From: Kribbella sp. VKM Ac-2569 | GTDB lineage: Bacteria; Actinomycetota; Actinomycetes; Propionibacteriales; Kribbellaceae | DNA: 64,000 nt | Assembly: GCF_004216905.1 (NCBI RefSeq) | Contig: NZ_SGXJ01000001.1 | Span: forward strand, 2,108,001-2,172,000 | Reading direction: 5' to 3' | Shown here: in pieces, positions 50,184 through 58,833 of the stretch | How the letters are laid out: each line of letters starts with the position of its first letter | How positions within the stretch are numbered: the first letter of the stretch is position 1 | The notes under the pieces: model-generated | Seen by the model: the letters and a program-made list of their open reading frames with translations, nothing else | Told to the model about the DNA's origin: nothing | Database searches by the model: none | Translations under genes and position numbers: made by a program

Positions 50184-50781
50184 CGCTGGTCCTGGTGAGG
50201 GGCGGGTTCGGGTTCGGGTAACAGGCGACTGGGGCTGTGGTGGTGATGAACTTCCACTTGATCTTGGCCTGGAAGGTGAGGCCGGGGTCGTCGTAGCTGG
50301 TGCCTTTGAGTTTGGTCTCGATGGTGGTTCCATGGCGGCCGGACTTCAGCCGGACGCTGAGGGTCGGCAGTTGGAAGTTCGCGCCGCCGGGAATCGGGCC
50401 GGCGACCTTGATGACTGCGATGTTTCCCTCGATTTGCACGGTCGGGGTGGAGTTCAAGCCCGAGCCGCCAGTGAGGTGGGCACTCACGTACGACGAGTTC
50501 GCCGGGATCGGGACGCGGAGCGTGAGGTCGCGGACTTCTTTGAGCTTGAAGCCCTTGACCTCGCCCGGGAGAGTTCCGGGTTGCAGGTGGACGGCGATCG
50601 TGAAGCGGGTGTTGGCGGGGACGACGGCCGGCGCCTGCGCCTCGACGCCCTGCCGCAGCGACAGCGTGTGCCGACCGAACTTGGTGTCCGCGCGGCACGC
50701 ATAGCCCGCGATCGGTTGAGCTTGTGCTGGAGTCGGAAAGAGTAAGGCGAGAGTCACCACAAGACTGCGGTAAGTAGCCAT
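50173..50781 (-). CDS. secreted protein of unknown function
   Basis: A 202-residue exported protein with a short signal (MATYRSLVVTLALLFPTPAQA). The mature part is beta-rich with evenly spaced strands (TRFTIAVHLQPGTLPGEVKG; IEGNIAVIKVAGPIPGGANF; GTTIETKLKGTSYDDPGLTF). Two cysteines, near the start (GYACRAD) and the end (PVACYPNPN), may pair. The pattern recalls the jelly-roll-like secreted proteins of actinobacteria, but I cannot name a family. Its 3' end overlaps the S66 gene by 11 bases. Confidence 0.78.
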   Translation of the reverse strand: MATYRSLVVTLALLFPTPAQAQPIAGYACRADTKFGRHTLSLRQGVEAQAPAVVPANTRFTIAVHLQPGTLPGEVKGFKLKEVRDLTLRVPIPANSSYVSAHLTGGSGLNSTPTVQIEGNIAVIKVAGPIPGGANFQLPTLSVRLKSGRHGTTIETKLKGTSYDDPGLTFQAKIKWKFITTTAPVACYPNPNPPLTRTSVST

Positions 50782-50798
50782 ATGACTACTCTATGCAG

Positions 50799-51824
50799 TC
50801 ACCGGCCGAAGAGGAACCATCCGCCGGCGCCTGCGGCGACGAACACCACGGGCAGGGCCAGCAGGAACCACGCGCGCCGTCGGCGTCGTCGCCGTGCCGG
50901 GGGATCGGTCGAGACGGGCTCGGTCGCGACGGTGGTGTCCAGGTCGTCGTCGGTGATCTCGGTGCGCTCGGCCGCCCGCAGCGGGGCCTCCTGCTCCAGC
51001 CGGTACGCCTCTGCCTCCAGGCGTTCGGCCAACGTGTCCGCGCGCTCCCAGCGATCCGTGACGCGGTACGCCAGCGCCCGCGCGAACACATCGTCGAGCT
51101 GCCCGACCGAGTCGTGCAGCACCGAGCGCAGGCTCGGCGGCGCCAGGTCCGGGTCCCGGTTCAGTACGTCGCCGATCGAGCCGGCGGAGTACGGCGGATG
51201 CCCGGTGACGAGTGCGTACGTGACCGCGCCGACCGCGTAGATGTCCGCCCGCTCGTCGAACCCTCCGTCGCCGCGACCCTGCTCGGGCGCCATGTACGAC
51301 GGCGTACCGACGGCCTGTGTGAGCCCGGACGCCTCCGCGGCACGTTTCGCCAGACCGAGGTCGGCGAGCACGATCCGGTGCGTTCCGCCGCCGATCTCGT
51401 CACCTGGCCGCAGCAGCAGGTTCGCCGGGGTGACGTCGCGATGCACCACGCCCTCGCTGTGCAGGGCGGCCACCGCTCGCGCCAGGTCCGCGCCCCACCA
51501 GAGCGCGTCCACCGCGTCGAGCGGCCCTTGCCGCAGTACGTCGCCCAAGGTGCCGCCGCCGACGTAGTCCATCACGAAGTACGGCCGCCCGTCCGGGAGC
51601 TTGCCCAGGTCGAACACCCGCACCACGCGGTCGCTGGAGATCCGCCGCATCAACCGCGCCTCGGACAAGAAGCGCTCGCGTACGTCGGCGCGCGACGCCC
51701 AGTTGTCCGCGAGAACCTTGACGGCCACGTCGACGTCCAGGTCGTCGTCGTACCCCCGCCAGACAGTCGCGAACGCGCCCGCGCCGATCTTGTCCCGTAA
51801 CCGGTACCTCCCGATGACATCCAT
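50799..51824 (-). CDS. membrane-anchored serine/threonine protein kinase
   Basis: The 341-residue protein is a Hanks-type kinase: glycine loop GAGAFATV (14-21), ATP lysine K36 in VAVKVL, catalytic loop VVHRDVTPANLLL (H128, R129, D130, N135), DLG instead of DFG at 155-157, and GTPSYMAPEQ in the activation segment. A ~55-residue linker is rich in Glu and Thr, then basic (PPARRRRRRR), and one membrane helix ends the protein at ~317-338. There is no PASTA or other external sensor. It is divergent from an ECF sigma factor 41 bases away, a likely substrate. No phosphatase is encoded nearby. Confidence 0.9.
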   Translation of the reverse strand: MDVIGRYRLRDKIGAGAFATVWRGYDDDLDVDVAVKVLADNWASRADVRERFLSEARLMRRISSDRVVRVFDLGKLPDGRPYFVMDYVGGGTLGDVLRQGPLDAVDALWWGADLARAVAALHSEGVVHRDVTPANLLLRPGDEIGGGTHRIVLADLGLAKRAAEASGLTQAVGTPSYMAPEQGRGDGGFDERADIYAVGAVTYALVTGHPPYSAGSIGDVLNRDPDLAPPSLRSVLHDSVGQLDDVFARALAYRVTDRWERADTLAERLEAEAYRLEQEAPLRAAERTEITDDDLDTTVATEPVSTDPPARRRRRRRAWFLLALPVVFVAAGAGGWFLFGR

Positions 51825-51865
51825 CCCGGCTATTGTCGGTCACAAACAAGCTCAAAAGGGGGAGC

Positions 51866-52405
51866 ATGACCGAGGAGTTGGAAGAACTGGGGGCCCGGGC
51901 GGCTTCTGGGGACAAAACAGTGCTTCCACAACTTCTTCAGGCGATCCGGCCGCAGGTGCAGCGGCGGGTGGCCAAGTTCCTGCCGTACCGGGAGGACGCC
52001 GAGGAGGCGGTCCAGGACACCCTGCTGCAGGTGGTGAACAAGGTGCACACCTTCAAGGGCACCGGCAGCTTCGCGGGCTGGGTGACGATCGTGGCCACCA
52101 ACCAGGCCCGGCAGACCTACCGATCGCTGAAGCGCCGCGCGGTCGAGCAGTCCGCCGAGGTCATGCCGGAGTCCGTCGATCCGCGCACCACCTCGGTCAT
52201 CGCCGGCTCGCGCCTCGACCTGCTCGAGGCCCTCGAAGCACTCGAGTCCAGCCACCCGCAGCTCGTCCAGCCGCTCGTCCTGCGCGATCTCGGCGCGATG
52301 TCGTACGCCGAGATCGCCGACGAACTGGACGTCCCGCTCGGCACCGTCAAGGCCCGCATCCATCAGGCCCGCAAGGCCGTCGCGGAACGCCTCACCGTCC
52401 GCTGA
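51866..52405 (+). CDS. ECF-type RNA polymerase sigma factor
   Basis: The 179-residue protein has region 2 (LPQLLQAIRPQVQRRVAKFL; YREDAEEAVQDTLLQVV; GSFAGWVTIVATNQARQ) and region 4 (QPLVLRDLGAMSYAEIADEL, then DVPLGTVKARIHQARK). AAAGGGGGAG precedes the ATG at 51866; an in-frame start 11 codons upstream overlaps the kinase promoter. No anti-sigma gene flanks it. The divergent kinase suggests control by phosphorylation, as described for other kinase-linked ECF groups. Its 3' end is 1 base from the convergent aminopeptidase gene. Confidence 0.9.
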   Translation: MTEELEELGARAASGDKTVLPQLLQAIRPQVQRRVAKFLPYREDAEEAVQDTLLQVVNKVHTFKGTGSFAGWVTIVATNQARQTYRSLKRRAVEQSAEVMPESVDPRTTSVIAGSRLDLLEALEALESSHPQLVQPLVLRDLGAMSYAEIADELDVPLGTVKARIHQARKAVAERLTVR

Positions 52406-52406
52406 A

Positions 52407-54848
52407 TCAGCCGAAGGTACTGCGGACCGCGAGCGCGCGGCGCAGGTCGTCGAGGAAGTTGGCCGTCTTCCGCCGGATCCCCGAGTTCACAGACCCGTCC
52501 GCGACCAACGCCTCGGCCGGGCCGACGAGGTCCGCGTCGATCACGTACCGCGGTGCGATCCGCGCCGTGGTCAGACCGACCACCATGCCGGCCCGGATGT
52601 CAGCGGTCGGCGGGATGTCGGTGAAGAACCGCTGGACGTACGGCGCGGTGATCGCGGCCTGCCCCGGGTGCCAGAAGCCGTCGGCCGCGGCGAGCAGTTC
52701 CTGTACGCCGACTGACGGATCCGTCATGATCCGCGTCCACGCCGCCTCCTTGCCGTCCGGCAGCGCGGCCCGGCACCGCGAGGCCTGAACCACGCCCTCG
52801 GTCGACTTGTCCCGGTCCAGCTCGGCGTCGATCTCGGTCGCGCCGAACTCCCCGAGCCTCACGAGCCGCAGCACCAGCGCCCACCGCAGATCCGCGTCGA
52901 TCTCGAGACCATCGGGCGCCGCCGAAGAGTCGAGCCACGACCGCAGCAACGCGATGTCGTTCGTCGTCGAGATCAGGCCGCGAGCGGTCACCAGTTGAAG
53001 GCTGCTGCCCGGCGCGGTCGTGGCCAGCTTGCTGCCCAGAGCATCAGCGAGCGGTCCGCGCGCCTCGTCGTACTCCAGGTAGCCGCCGAGGACCCGCTCC
53101 TCGAGCCAGCGGACCAATGAGCCGACGGCGACGTCGCTGTCCTCGTGCGGCAGCGCAGCCGTGAAGAGTTCCAGCGCCTGCCGCGGGTCCAACTCGGCGT
53201 CCGCGACCGCGTCCCGGATCGAGTTCCAGATCACCGCCCGTGTGGTGCCGTCCGTGATCGCGGGCAGCACCGTCGGCAGGTTGGCGAGGCTCGTCGGGTC
53301 CAGCCGGATCTTCGCCCAGGTGTCGTCGCCCGCATCCGGCACCACCACACCGGCATCGTTGCCCAGCACAACTTCTGCCGCGTCGCCGGCAATCACCACG
53401 TCAACCGAGGCGGCTGATCCGTCGGCGTCGTACGCGCCGAGGCTCAGCTTGTGCAGACGGCGGGACTCGTCCGGGCTGCTCCGGTGCAGCACGATCCCGG
53501 CACCGGTCCGCTCGGCGGTGATCGTGTCCACCCCGGACGTCCGCAGCCATTGGTCCGACCAAGTGTCGAGGTCCCGCGCGCCGGCCTCGGTGAGCTTGGC
53601 GATGAACTCGTGCAGGTCCGCGTTCCCGTACTCGTGCGCCTCCAGATGCGCGTTGACGCCCTTGAGGAAAATGTCGTCGCCGAGGTACTTCGCCAGCTGC
53701 TTGAGGACCGCCGCGCCCTTCGCGTACGAGATCCCGTCGAAGTCGTCGAGCGACTGCCGCGCGTCCTTCAGGCTGTCGGGCGCGACCGGGTGCGTCGAGC
53801 TGCTCTGATCGGTCTGCAGCCCCCACCACTTGCGGACGAACGCGAAGTCGACCCAGTTGCCCTGGTAGCTGGTCGCGTCCTCAGCCACGCGGTGCGCCAT
53901 GTACTCGGCGAACGACTCGTTCAGCCACATGTCGTTCCACCACTTCATCGTGACCAGGTCGCCGAACCACATGTGCGCCATCTCGTGCACCAGGATCCGC
54001 GAGCGGGTACTGCGTTCGGCGTCGGTCACCGGTCCGCGGAACACGAGATCGTCGGAGACCGTGACGCAGCCCGGGTTCTCCATCGCGCCGAGGTTGAAGT
54101 CCGGGGCGAAGACCTGCCAATACTCGCCGAACGGGTACCGCGCGCGGAACATCCGGTGGTACGCGTCGAACGCGTCCCGGGTGGTCCGGAACAGGTCCTC
54201 GGCGTCGCGCTCCAGGTGCTCCTTCAGCGACTGCCGGCAGGCGAGTCCGAGCGGAATCCCGTCGTACTCGCTGCGGAGCTGGTGGTACGGGCCGGCGACC
54301 AGCGTGACGAAGTACGTCGACAGTGGCTTGGTCTCGGCGAGCGTCCACTCCCCCGGCGCGGTCCGGGTGGCCGCGCCGTTGCCGAGGACGATCCAGTCCC
54401 CGGGGCACTTCACCGTGATCGTGTACGGCGCCTTGAGGTCGGGCTGGTCGAAGCAGGGGAAGTACCGCGGCGCGGACTCCAGGGACGACATGCCGTACGT
54501 GTAGACGCGGCCGTCCGCGGCGTCGACGGACCGCTGCAGGCCTTCGCCGTCGGCGGCGTACTTCAGCTCCGCGGTGACGACGAGATCGTTCTCGGCCTGC
54601 AGACCGGTCAGCGGGAAACGGCCGCCGTCGAGCGCGCCGGTATCCAGAGTCTGGCCGTTGAGCTCGACACTGATCAATCGCTCGGGTTTCACGTCCACCC
54701 AGCTCGTGCTGCTGGTGGCCCCGAACCGGATCCGGCTGGTCGTGACGAATGTGTCGCCATCCCCGGTCAGGTCGAACGCGACCTCGTACGACCGAAGGGC
54801 CAGGTCTGTCGCCCGCTGGCGGGCCTCTTCAACTGTCAACGCGCGCAT
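52407..54848 (-). CDS. pepN: aminopeptidase N (M1 family)
   Basis: An 813-residue M1 metallopeptidase. The exopeptidase motif is NLGAMENPGCVT. Zinc ligands are in VHEMAHMWFGDLVTMKWWND, with the second Glu 18 residues on in WLNESFAEYMAH. The C-terminal ~390 residues form the ERAP1-like helical domain usual in actinobacterial PepN. It removes N-terminal amino acids from peptides in the cytosol. The small gene upstream on the same strand ends 10 bases before its start. Confidence 0.95.
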   Translation of the reverse strand: MRALTVEEARQRATDLALRSYEVAFDLTGDGDTFVTTSRIRFGATSSTSWVDVKPERLISVELNGQTLDTGALDGGRFPLTGLQAENDLVVTAELKYAADGEGLQRSVDAADGRVYTYGMSSLESAPRYFPCFDQPDLKAPYTITVKCPGDWIVLGNGAATRTAPGEWTLAETKPLSTYFVTLVAGPYHQLRSEYDGIPLGLACRQSLKEHLERDAEDLFRTTRDAFDAYHRMFRARYPFGEYWQVFAPDFNLGAMENPGCVTVSDDLVFRGPVTDAERSTRSRILVHEMAHMWFGDLVTMKWWNDMWLNESFAEYMAHRVAEDATSYQGNWVDFAFVRKWWGLQTDQSSSTHPVAPDSLKDARQSLDDFDGISYAKGAAVLKQLAKYLGDDIFLKGVNAHLEAHEYGNADLHEFIAKLTEAGARDLDTWSDQWLRTSGVDTITAERTGAGIVLHRSSPDESRRLHKLSLGAYDADGSAASVDVVIAGDAAEVVLGNDAGVVVPDAGDDTWAKIRLDPTSLANLPTVLPAITDGTTRAVIWNSIRDAVADAELDPRQALELFTAALPHEDSDVAVGSLVRWLEERVLGGYLEYDEARGPLADALGSKLATTAPGSSLQLVTARGLISTTNDIALLRSWLDSSAAPDGLEIDADLRWALVLRLVRLGEFGATEIDAELDRDKSTEGVVQASRCRAALPDGKEAAWTRIMTDPSVGVQELLAAADGFWHPGQAAITAPYVQRFFTDIPPTADIRAGMVVGLTTARIAPRYVIDADLVGPAEALVADGSVNSGIRRKTANFLDDLRRALAVRSTFG

Positions 54849-54858
54849 GGGTGCAACG

Positions 54859-55248
54859 CTATCTCGACGCTCCGGTCGCCTTCCGGCGCGCGGTGTCTGC
54901 TGCCAGCGAAGCGACGGCCCGAATCTGGTCGTTCGGCGCGCTCTCCAACACGTTGGCGATCAGCTCGGCGTCTTCCGGTTCAGCCAGCGTCGTCAGCACG
55001 TTCAACGCGCTCAGGTGATCGAAGCCGACCGGAACATCCTCGCTCTCCTCGACAGGCGGCCGCGACACGATCCCCAGAGCAACCTGTCGCACCTCATCGG
55101 CCATCGGCTCGAGCGGGTTCCCGCCACTCACCTGCGTGTACGCCGCGGCCACCTGGTACATGTTCAACGCTCGGCACACCATGCCGAGGTTCTGGCTGTG
55201 CAGCAACGCACCGAACGCCTGCAGGGGAATCGCCTCGTCCGGGTTCAT
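54859..55248 (-). CDS. small helical protein of unknown function
   Basis: A 129-residue, wholly helical cytosolic protein. The segments ALNMYQVAAAYTQVSGGNPL and ALNVLTTLAEPEDAELIANV resemble HEAT- or TPR-like helix pairs. No catalytic residues stand out. It ends 10 bases before pepN and starts 10 bases after the monooxygenase stop, so all three may be cotranscribed. I do not recognise the family. Confidence 0.7.
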   Translation of the reverse strand: MNPDEAIPLQAFGALLHSQNLGMVCRALNMYQVAAAYTQVSGGNPLEPMADEVRQVALGIVSRPPVEESEDVPVGFDHLSALNVLTTLAEPEDAELIANVLESAPNDQIRAVASLAADTARRKATGASR

Positions 55249-55258
55249 ACCCGAAACG

Positions 55259-56359
55259 CTAGTCGACGGGGTCTGGCTGGAAGAACTGCACTACCTTCTC
55301 CCCGGCGTCCGGTCCGGAGATCATCTCCAACGCCCTCGCGGAGAGCCTCGCAGCCTCGGCGCTGCGAGCCAGCATCACCGGCTCGTAGGCCGCCACTGCG
55401 GCGTCCAGGTCGTCCGGATGCCCCGCGATGGCGAGGGCGAGCTCGGCCGCGTCCAGCATGGCCGCGTTCGCTCCTTCTCCGACCGGCGGCATCAGATGCG
55501 CGGCATCGCCGAGCAGTGTGATCCCGGACCGGCGCGGCCAGGTGAGGCCGATCGGCAGTACGGCGATCTTGCGCACTACGAACGGCTCGTCGCAGGCGCG
55601 CACCAGCCGCCCGAACCGCGAATCCCAGCCGTCGACCAGTCGGGCAGCGTCCGTGCGCTCGTCGACGAGGTCCTCCGGACCCTGCTGCGAGAGGCTGACT
55701 CCGATGCTGCCGTCGCCGTGGCGCTGGGCGGACAGCCGCAGGTCCGGGCCGAAGACCCAGAAGTTGCCGCGGCCAACCATCTCGGCGAGTTCGGGCTGGG
55801 TGCGATCCGCGTCGTGGATGGAGCTGTGCAGCGCGATGGTCCCGGCGTACTCGGGCTCAGCATCGGTCAGCAGCCGGCGTACGCGGGAGTTCGCGCCGTC
55901 GGCCCCGACGAGCAGGTCGGCCTCCACCAGGCTGCCGTCGGCGAAATGTACGACGTACCCACCGGCGGACCGCGGCTCGGCGTGACTGAAGGCGCGGCCC
56001 CAACTGATCGTCCCCGCCGGGAGCGAGTCGACGAGCAAGTCCCGCAGGTCCGCGCGGTCGATCTCTGGACGAGCCATCGGCGCATCGTCCGGGGTGTCCT
56101 GTTGGAAGAGCAGCTTGCCGGTGTGATCCAGCATCCGATGGTCCTGCCCCTCGCGCCGGGCCGCGGCGAGGAACTCGCTCTCGAGCCCGGCCGCACGCAG
56201 GGCGAGCTGACCGGTGTCGGCGTGCAGGTCGAGCATGCCGCCCTGAGTGCGGGCCTGGCGGGAGGCGTCCCGCTCGAAGACGACGGCGTCGATGCCGTGG
56301 ACGTGCAGAACCCGCGCGAGCGTCAGCCCGCCGGGACCGCCGCCGATGATCGCGATCAT
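55259..56359 (-). CDS. FAD-dependent monooxygenase (TetX/aromatic hydroxylase type)
   Basis: A 366-residue class A flavin monooxygenase: FAD box IAIIGGGPGGLTLARVLHVH, the DG motif ADLLVGADGANSRVRRLL and the GD motif ITLLGDAAHLMPPVGEGANA. Similar proteins include TetX and actinomycete polyketide hydroxylases; substrate unknown. AGGAGTTG precedes the ATG at 56359. It is divergent from a TetR-family gene with two identical operators in the 62-base gap, so it is probably induced by a small molecule, perhaps its substrate. Confidence 0.88.
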   Translation of the reverse strand: MIAIIGGGPGGLTLARVLHVHGIDAVVFERDASRQARTQGGMLDLHADTGQLALRAAGLESEFLAAARREGQDHRMLDHTGKLLFQQDTPDDAPMARPEIDRADLRDLLVDSLPAGTISWGRAFSHAEPRSAGGYVVHFADGSLVEADLLVGADGANSRVRRLLTDAEPEYAGTIALHSSIHDADRTQPELAEMVGRGNFWVFGPDLRLSAQRHGDGSIGVSLSQQGPEDLVDERTDAARLVDGWDSRFGRLVRACDEPFVVRKIAVLPIGLTWPRRSGITLLGDAAHLMPPVGEGANAAMLDAAELALAIAGHPDDLDAAVAAYEPVMLARSAEAARLSARALEMISGPDAGEKVVQFFQPDPVD

Positions 56360-56374
56360 GGTCAACTCCTCTCG

Positions 56375-56403
56375 ATACACTGTATTGGCAATATACACTG
56401 TAT
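56375..56403. promoter_or_regulatory. twin operators of the TetR-family regulator
   Basis: ATACACTGTAT (5+1+5 palindrome) occurs exactly twice, at 56375-56385 and 56393-56403, 18 bases apart start to start. It is AT-rich in a GC-rich genome and fills the divergent gap. The outer pairs TCGATACA and TGTATCGA make the whole 35-base block symmetric too. Confidence 0.8.
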
Positions 56404-56421
56404 CGAACGAGGCAATGTATC

Positions 56422-57135
56422 GTGCGACAGGTGGCAGACACTCCGTCGATCTGGGAGCGACCCGAGCCGCCCCAGCGGCGGGCGCCCAGCCCGCTGAGCC
56501 GGGAGCGGATCGTCCGCGCCGCCGTGACGCTGGCCGACGCCGAGGGCCTCGACGCCGTCTCGCTGCGCAAGGTCGCCGCGGAGCTCGACGCCGGCCCGAT
56601 GCGGCTGTACCGCTACATCGGCACCAAGGACGAATTGCTCGACCTGATGGTCGACGCGGTGTACGCCGAGATTCCGCCACCGGCCGGATCCGGCTGGCGC
56701 GAAGTGGCCCGGTCGTACGCGCACGGGATCCGGACAGCCGGATTGCAGCACGAGTGGCTTGCCGACCTGCTCGACGGACGGCCGCGCTTCGGCCCGGCGG
56801 CCGTCACCCACGCCGAGGCCACCCTGACCGCGCTCCGGGCAGCCGGCCTGCGGGAGATCGACACGATCATGAGCACGGTCGAGGTCCTCTCCACCTACCT
56901 GCGCGGCGCGGTTCGGACCGAGGTCGGCGAGCGGCGGGCCGAACGTGCCTCCGGTCTCGACGAGCGCGAATGGCAGCACGCGATGGCGCCGCACCTGCTC
57001 GCGATGTTCGCCACCGGCGACTATCCGATGATGTCCGAGGCGATGCACGACGCCGAGCATCGCGATGCCACCGAGCGGTTCGAGCTGGGCCTGGGCTATC
57101 TCCTGGACGGGATCGAGCAGAGCCTCTCGGGCTAG
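56422..57135 (+). CDS. TetR family repressor (TetR_C_1 type)
   Basis: The 237-residue protein has an N-terminal HTH at ~26-72 (LSRERIVRAAVTLADAEGLD; AVSLRKVAAELDAGPMRLYR then YIGTKDELLDLMVD) and a C-terminal domain like TetR_C_1 (FELGLGYLLDGIEQSL near the end), often found beside antibiotic or polyketide functions. It probably represses itself and the divergent monooxygenase through the twin operators. The GTG at 56422 is the start; another GTG three codons on is possible. Its stop overlaps the convergent LysR gene by 4 bases. Confidence 0.88.
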   Translation: MRQVADTPSIWERPEPPQRRAPSPLSRERIVRAAVTLADAEGLDAVSLRKVAAELDAGPMRLYRYIGTKDELLDLMVDAVYAEIPPPAGSGWREVARSYAHGIRTAGLQHEWLADLLDGRPRFGPAAVTHAEATLTALRAAGLREIDTIMSTVEVLSTYLRGAVRTEVGERRAERASGLDEREWQHAMAPHLLAMFATGDYPMMSEAMHDAEHRDATERFELGLGYLLDGIEQSLSG

Positions 57136-58007
57136 CCCGTGGCGGCCGCGTGCAGGTGGGTCGCGAGAAGGTGGGCGGGCTCAGGTGCGTTCGCGGCGTA
57201 GCAGAGCAAATGCTGGCGGGTGGACCAGGAGTCCTGGAGCGGGCAGATCTCGACGGCGGTGCTGGCGTCGACCGCTCGACGGGGAACGATCGCGAGCCCT
57301 GCACCGGCGGTGGCCAAGGTGATCAGGGCATGCAAGGTGGGTACGACGGTGCGGTAGCGCGGCGCCGGCGCGTGCGGTCCGAGGCGATCATCCATCCACT
57401 GGCTGAGCGGCGAGTTCGGGACGAGGCCGACGAGGGGATGCTCGGCAACCTCGGCGTACGCGATCGAGGCCCGGCCGGAGAGGGTGCCGCCGGCCTGGCC
57501 GATCACGACCAGCGAGTCGTCGGCCAGCGGTTCGGTCCGCAGCTGGGTCGGCTCGTCGTCGAGGATGACGCCGAGGTCCGCCTCACCGGCCGCGAGCAGG
57601 CGGACGCTGCGGATCGTACGGCGCTCGCTCACGTTCACGTCGTACTCCGGATGGTCGCGGAGGAACGTGGCGAGGGCGGCCGGGACGAGTTGGTGCATCG
57701 CGGACCCACCGGCAACGAGACGGATCGGCTCCGATCGCGACACGACGTACGACGCGACCGCGCTGTCCAACCGGGTGGTCTCGGCGAGCACCTCGCGGGC
57801 ATGCCGGGCCAACGTCGCGCCGGCCGGGGTCAGCCGGACTCCACGGCGCTCGCGCACGAGCAGAGGTACGCCGGCCTGCGCTTCGAGCGCCCTGACCCGC
57901 GCACTGGCCGAAGGCAGACTGAGGTGCATCAGGCGCGCGCCGCCGGTGATCGAGCCTTCCGCAGCGACGTGGGTGAAGAGCCGGAGATCGTCGAGGTCGT
58001 ACCGCAT
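57132..58007 (-). CDS. LysR family transcriptional regulator
   Basis: A 291-residue LysR protein with an N-terminal winged HTH (DLDDLRLFTHVAAEGSITGG; LPSASARVRALEAQAGVPLL then VRERRGVRLTPAG) and a periplasmic-binding-like effector domain (GEADLGVILDD; ALITLATAGAGLAIVPRRAV). It is divergent from a TauE/SafE-type exporter, 49 bases apart, with a 25-base palindrome in between that begins 5 bases from its own ATG. It probably regulates the exporter and itself. Confidence 0.9.
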   Translation of the reverse strand: MRYDLDDLRLFTHVAAEGSITGGARLMHLSLPSASARVRALEAQAGVPLLVRERRGVRLTPAGATLARHAREVLAETTRLDSAVASYVVSRSEPIRLVAGGSAMHQLVPAALATFLRDHPEYDVNVSERRTIRSVRLLAAGEADLGVILDDEPTQLRTEPLADDSLVVIGQAGGTLSGRASIAYAEVAEHPLVGLVPNSPLSQWMDDRLGPHAPAPRYRTVVPTLHALITLATAGAGLAIVPRRAVDASTAVEICPLQDSWSTRQHLLCYAANAPEPAHLLATHLHAAATG

Positions 58008-58012
58008 AGGAC

Positions 58013-58037
58013 CAGCCTACGGCTCAGGCTAAGGCTG
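58013..58037. promoter_or_regulatory. candidate LysR operator
   Basis: CAGCCT-N13-AGGCTG is symmetric, with an inner AGCCT/AGGCT repeat. LysR sites are typically T-N11-A within such interrupted palindromes. It fills half of the gap between the LysR and exporter starts. Confidence 0.45.
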
Positions 58038-58056
58038 GCTATGGGGATCGCGCATT

Positions 58057-58833
58057 GTGGAGTGCGCGCCGAACCCGGATCCTCGAAGGGTGCTGCTGAT
58101 CCTCCTGGCCGGTGTCGCGGCCGGCGCGCTGAACGCCGTCGGCGGTGGCGGGAGCTTCGTGGCCCTCGCCGCACTGGTCGCCGCCGGGATGCCGCCGGTC
58201 ACCGCGAACGCAACCACGACCGTCGCCCTGCTGCCTGGAAACGCGACCAGCGCGTGGGTCTACCGCCGCGAACTCGAGGGCCTTACGGAGCCGTCGATCG
58301 GCTCGGTGACGCTGGCCAGCGTGCTCGGCGGGGCGATCGGCGCGGGGCTGCTGCTGATGTTGCCGTCAGCATCCTTCGACGCCGCGGTGCCGTGGTTGCT
58401 GGCGTTCGCGACGGTCGTCCTGATGTTCGGTCGGCGACTGACCGCGGCGCTGCGGCTCGGTCGGCCGGGGCCGGCGGTGATCCTGGCCGGGCAGTTCGTA
58501 CTGGCGATCTACGGCGGGTACTTCGGCGGCGCGGTCGGGCTGATGATGCTCGCGTTCTGGACCGCGACGACCACCCTCGACCCGGCGCGCGGGAACCCGC
58601 TGCGGGTCATCCAGGTCGCGGCCGTGTACCTGACCGCGGCGGTGATCTTCGTGTTCGCGGCCGACGTACTCTCGCAGCCGTTGCACCTGGTCGCTCTGCT
58701 CGCGGGTGCGGTGATCGGCGGGTACGCCGGGGCGCATCTCGTCCGGCGATTGCCGCCGACGATGCTCCGCGGGCTGGTTCTCACCACGGCTGTCCTGATG
58801 ACCGGGCTGTTCTTCGTGCGGGCGTTCGCATGA
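58057..58833 (+). CDS. TauE/SafE (TSUP) family membrane exporter
   Basis: A 258-residue protein with about 8 membrane helices in the two-half TSUP arrangement. The first half carries AGALNAVGGGGSFVALAALV and TANATTTVALLPGNATSAWV; the second carries LAIYGGYFGGAVGLMMLAFW. Family members export organosulfonates, sulfite or other anions. The LysR neighbour suggests induction by such a compound. The GTG at 58057 (GGGGA 9 bases upstream) is used; a GTG at 58090 is equally in frame and leaves all helices intact. It overlaps the next gene as ATGA. Confidence 0.87.
   Translation: MECAPNPDPRRVLLILLAGVAAGALNAVGGGGSFVALAALVAAGMPPVTANATTTVALLPGNATSAWVYRRELEGLTEPSIGSVTLASVLGGAIGAGLLLMLPSASFDAAVPWLLAFATVVLMFGRRLTAALRLGRPGPAVILAGQFVLAIYGGYFGGAVGLMMLAFWTATTTLDPARGNPLRVIQVAAVYLTAAVIFVFAADVLSQPLHLVALLAGAVIGGYAGAHLVRRLPPTMLRGLVLTTAVLMTGLFFVRAFA

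Noticed and set aside
48582..50333. 583-codon - strand open frame
   Set aside because: Antisense to the half aldehyde dehydrogenase and S66 peptidase; low-complexity translation.
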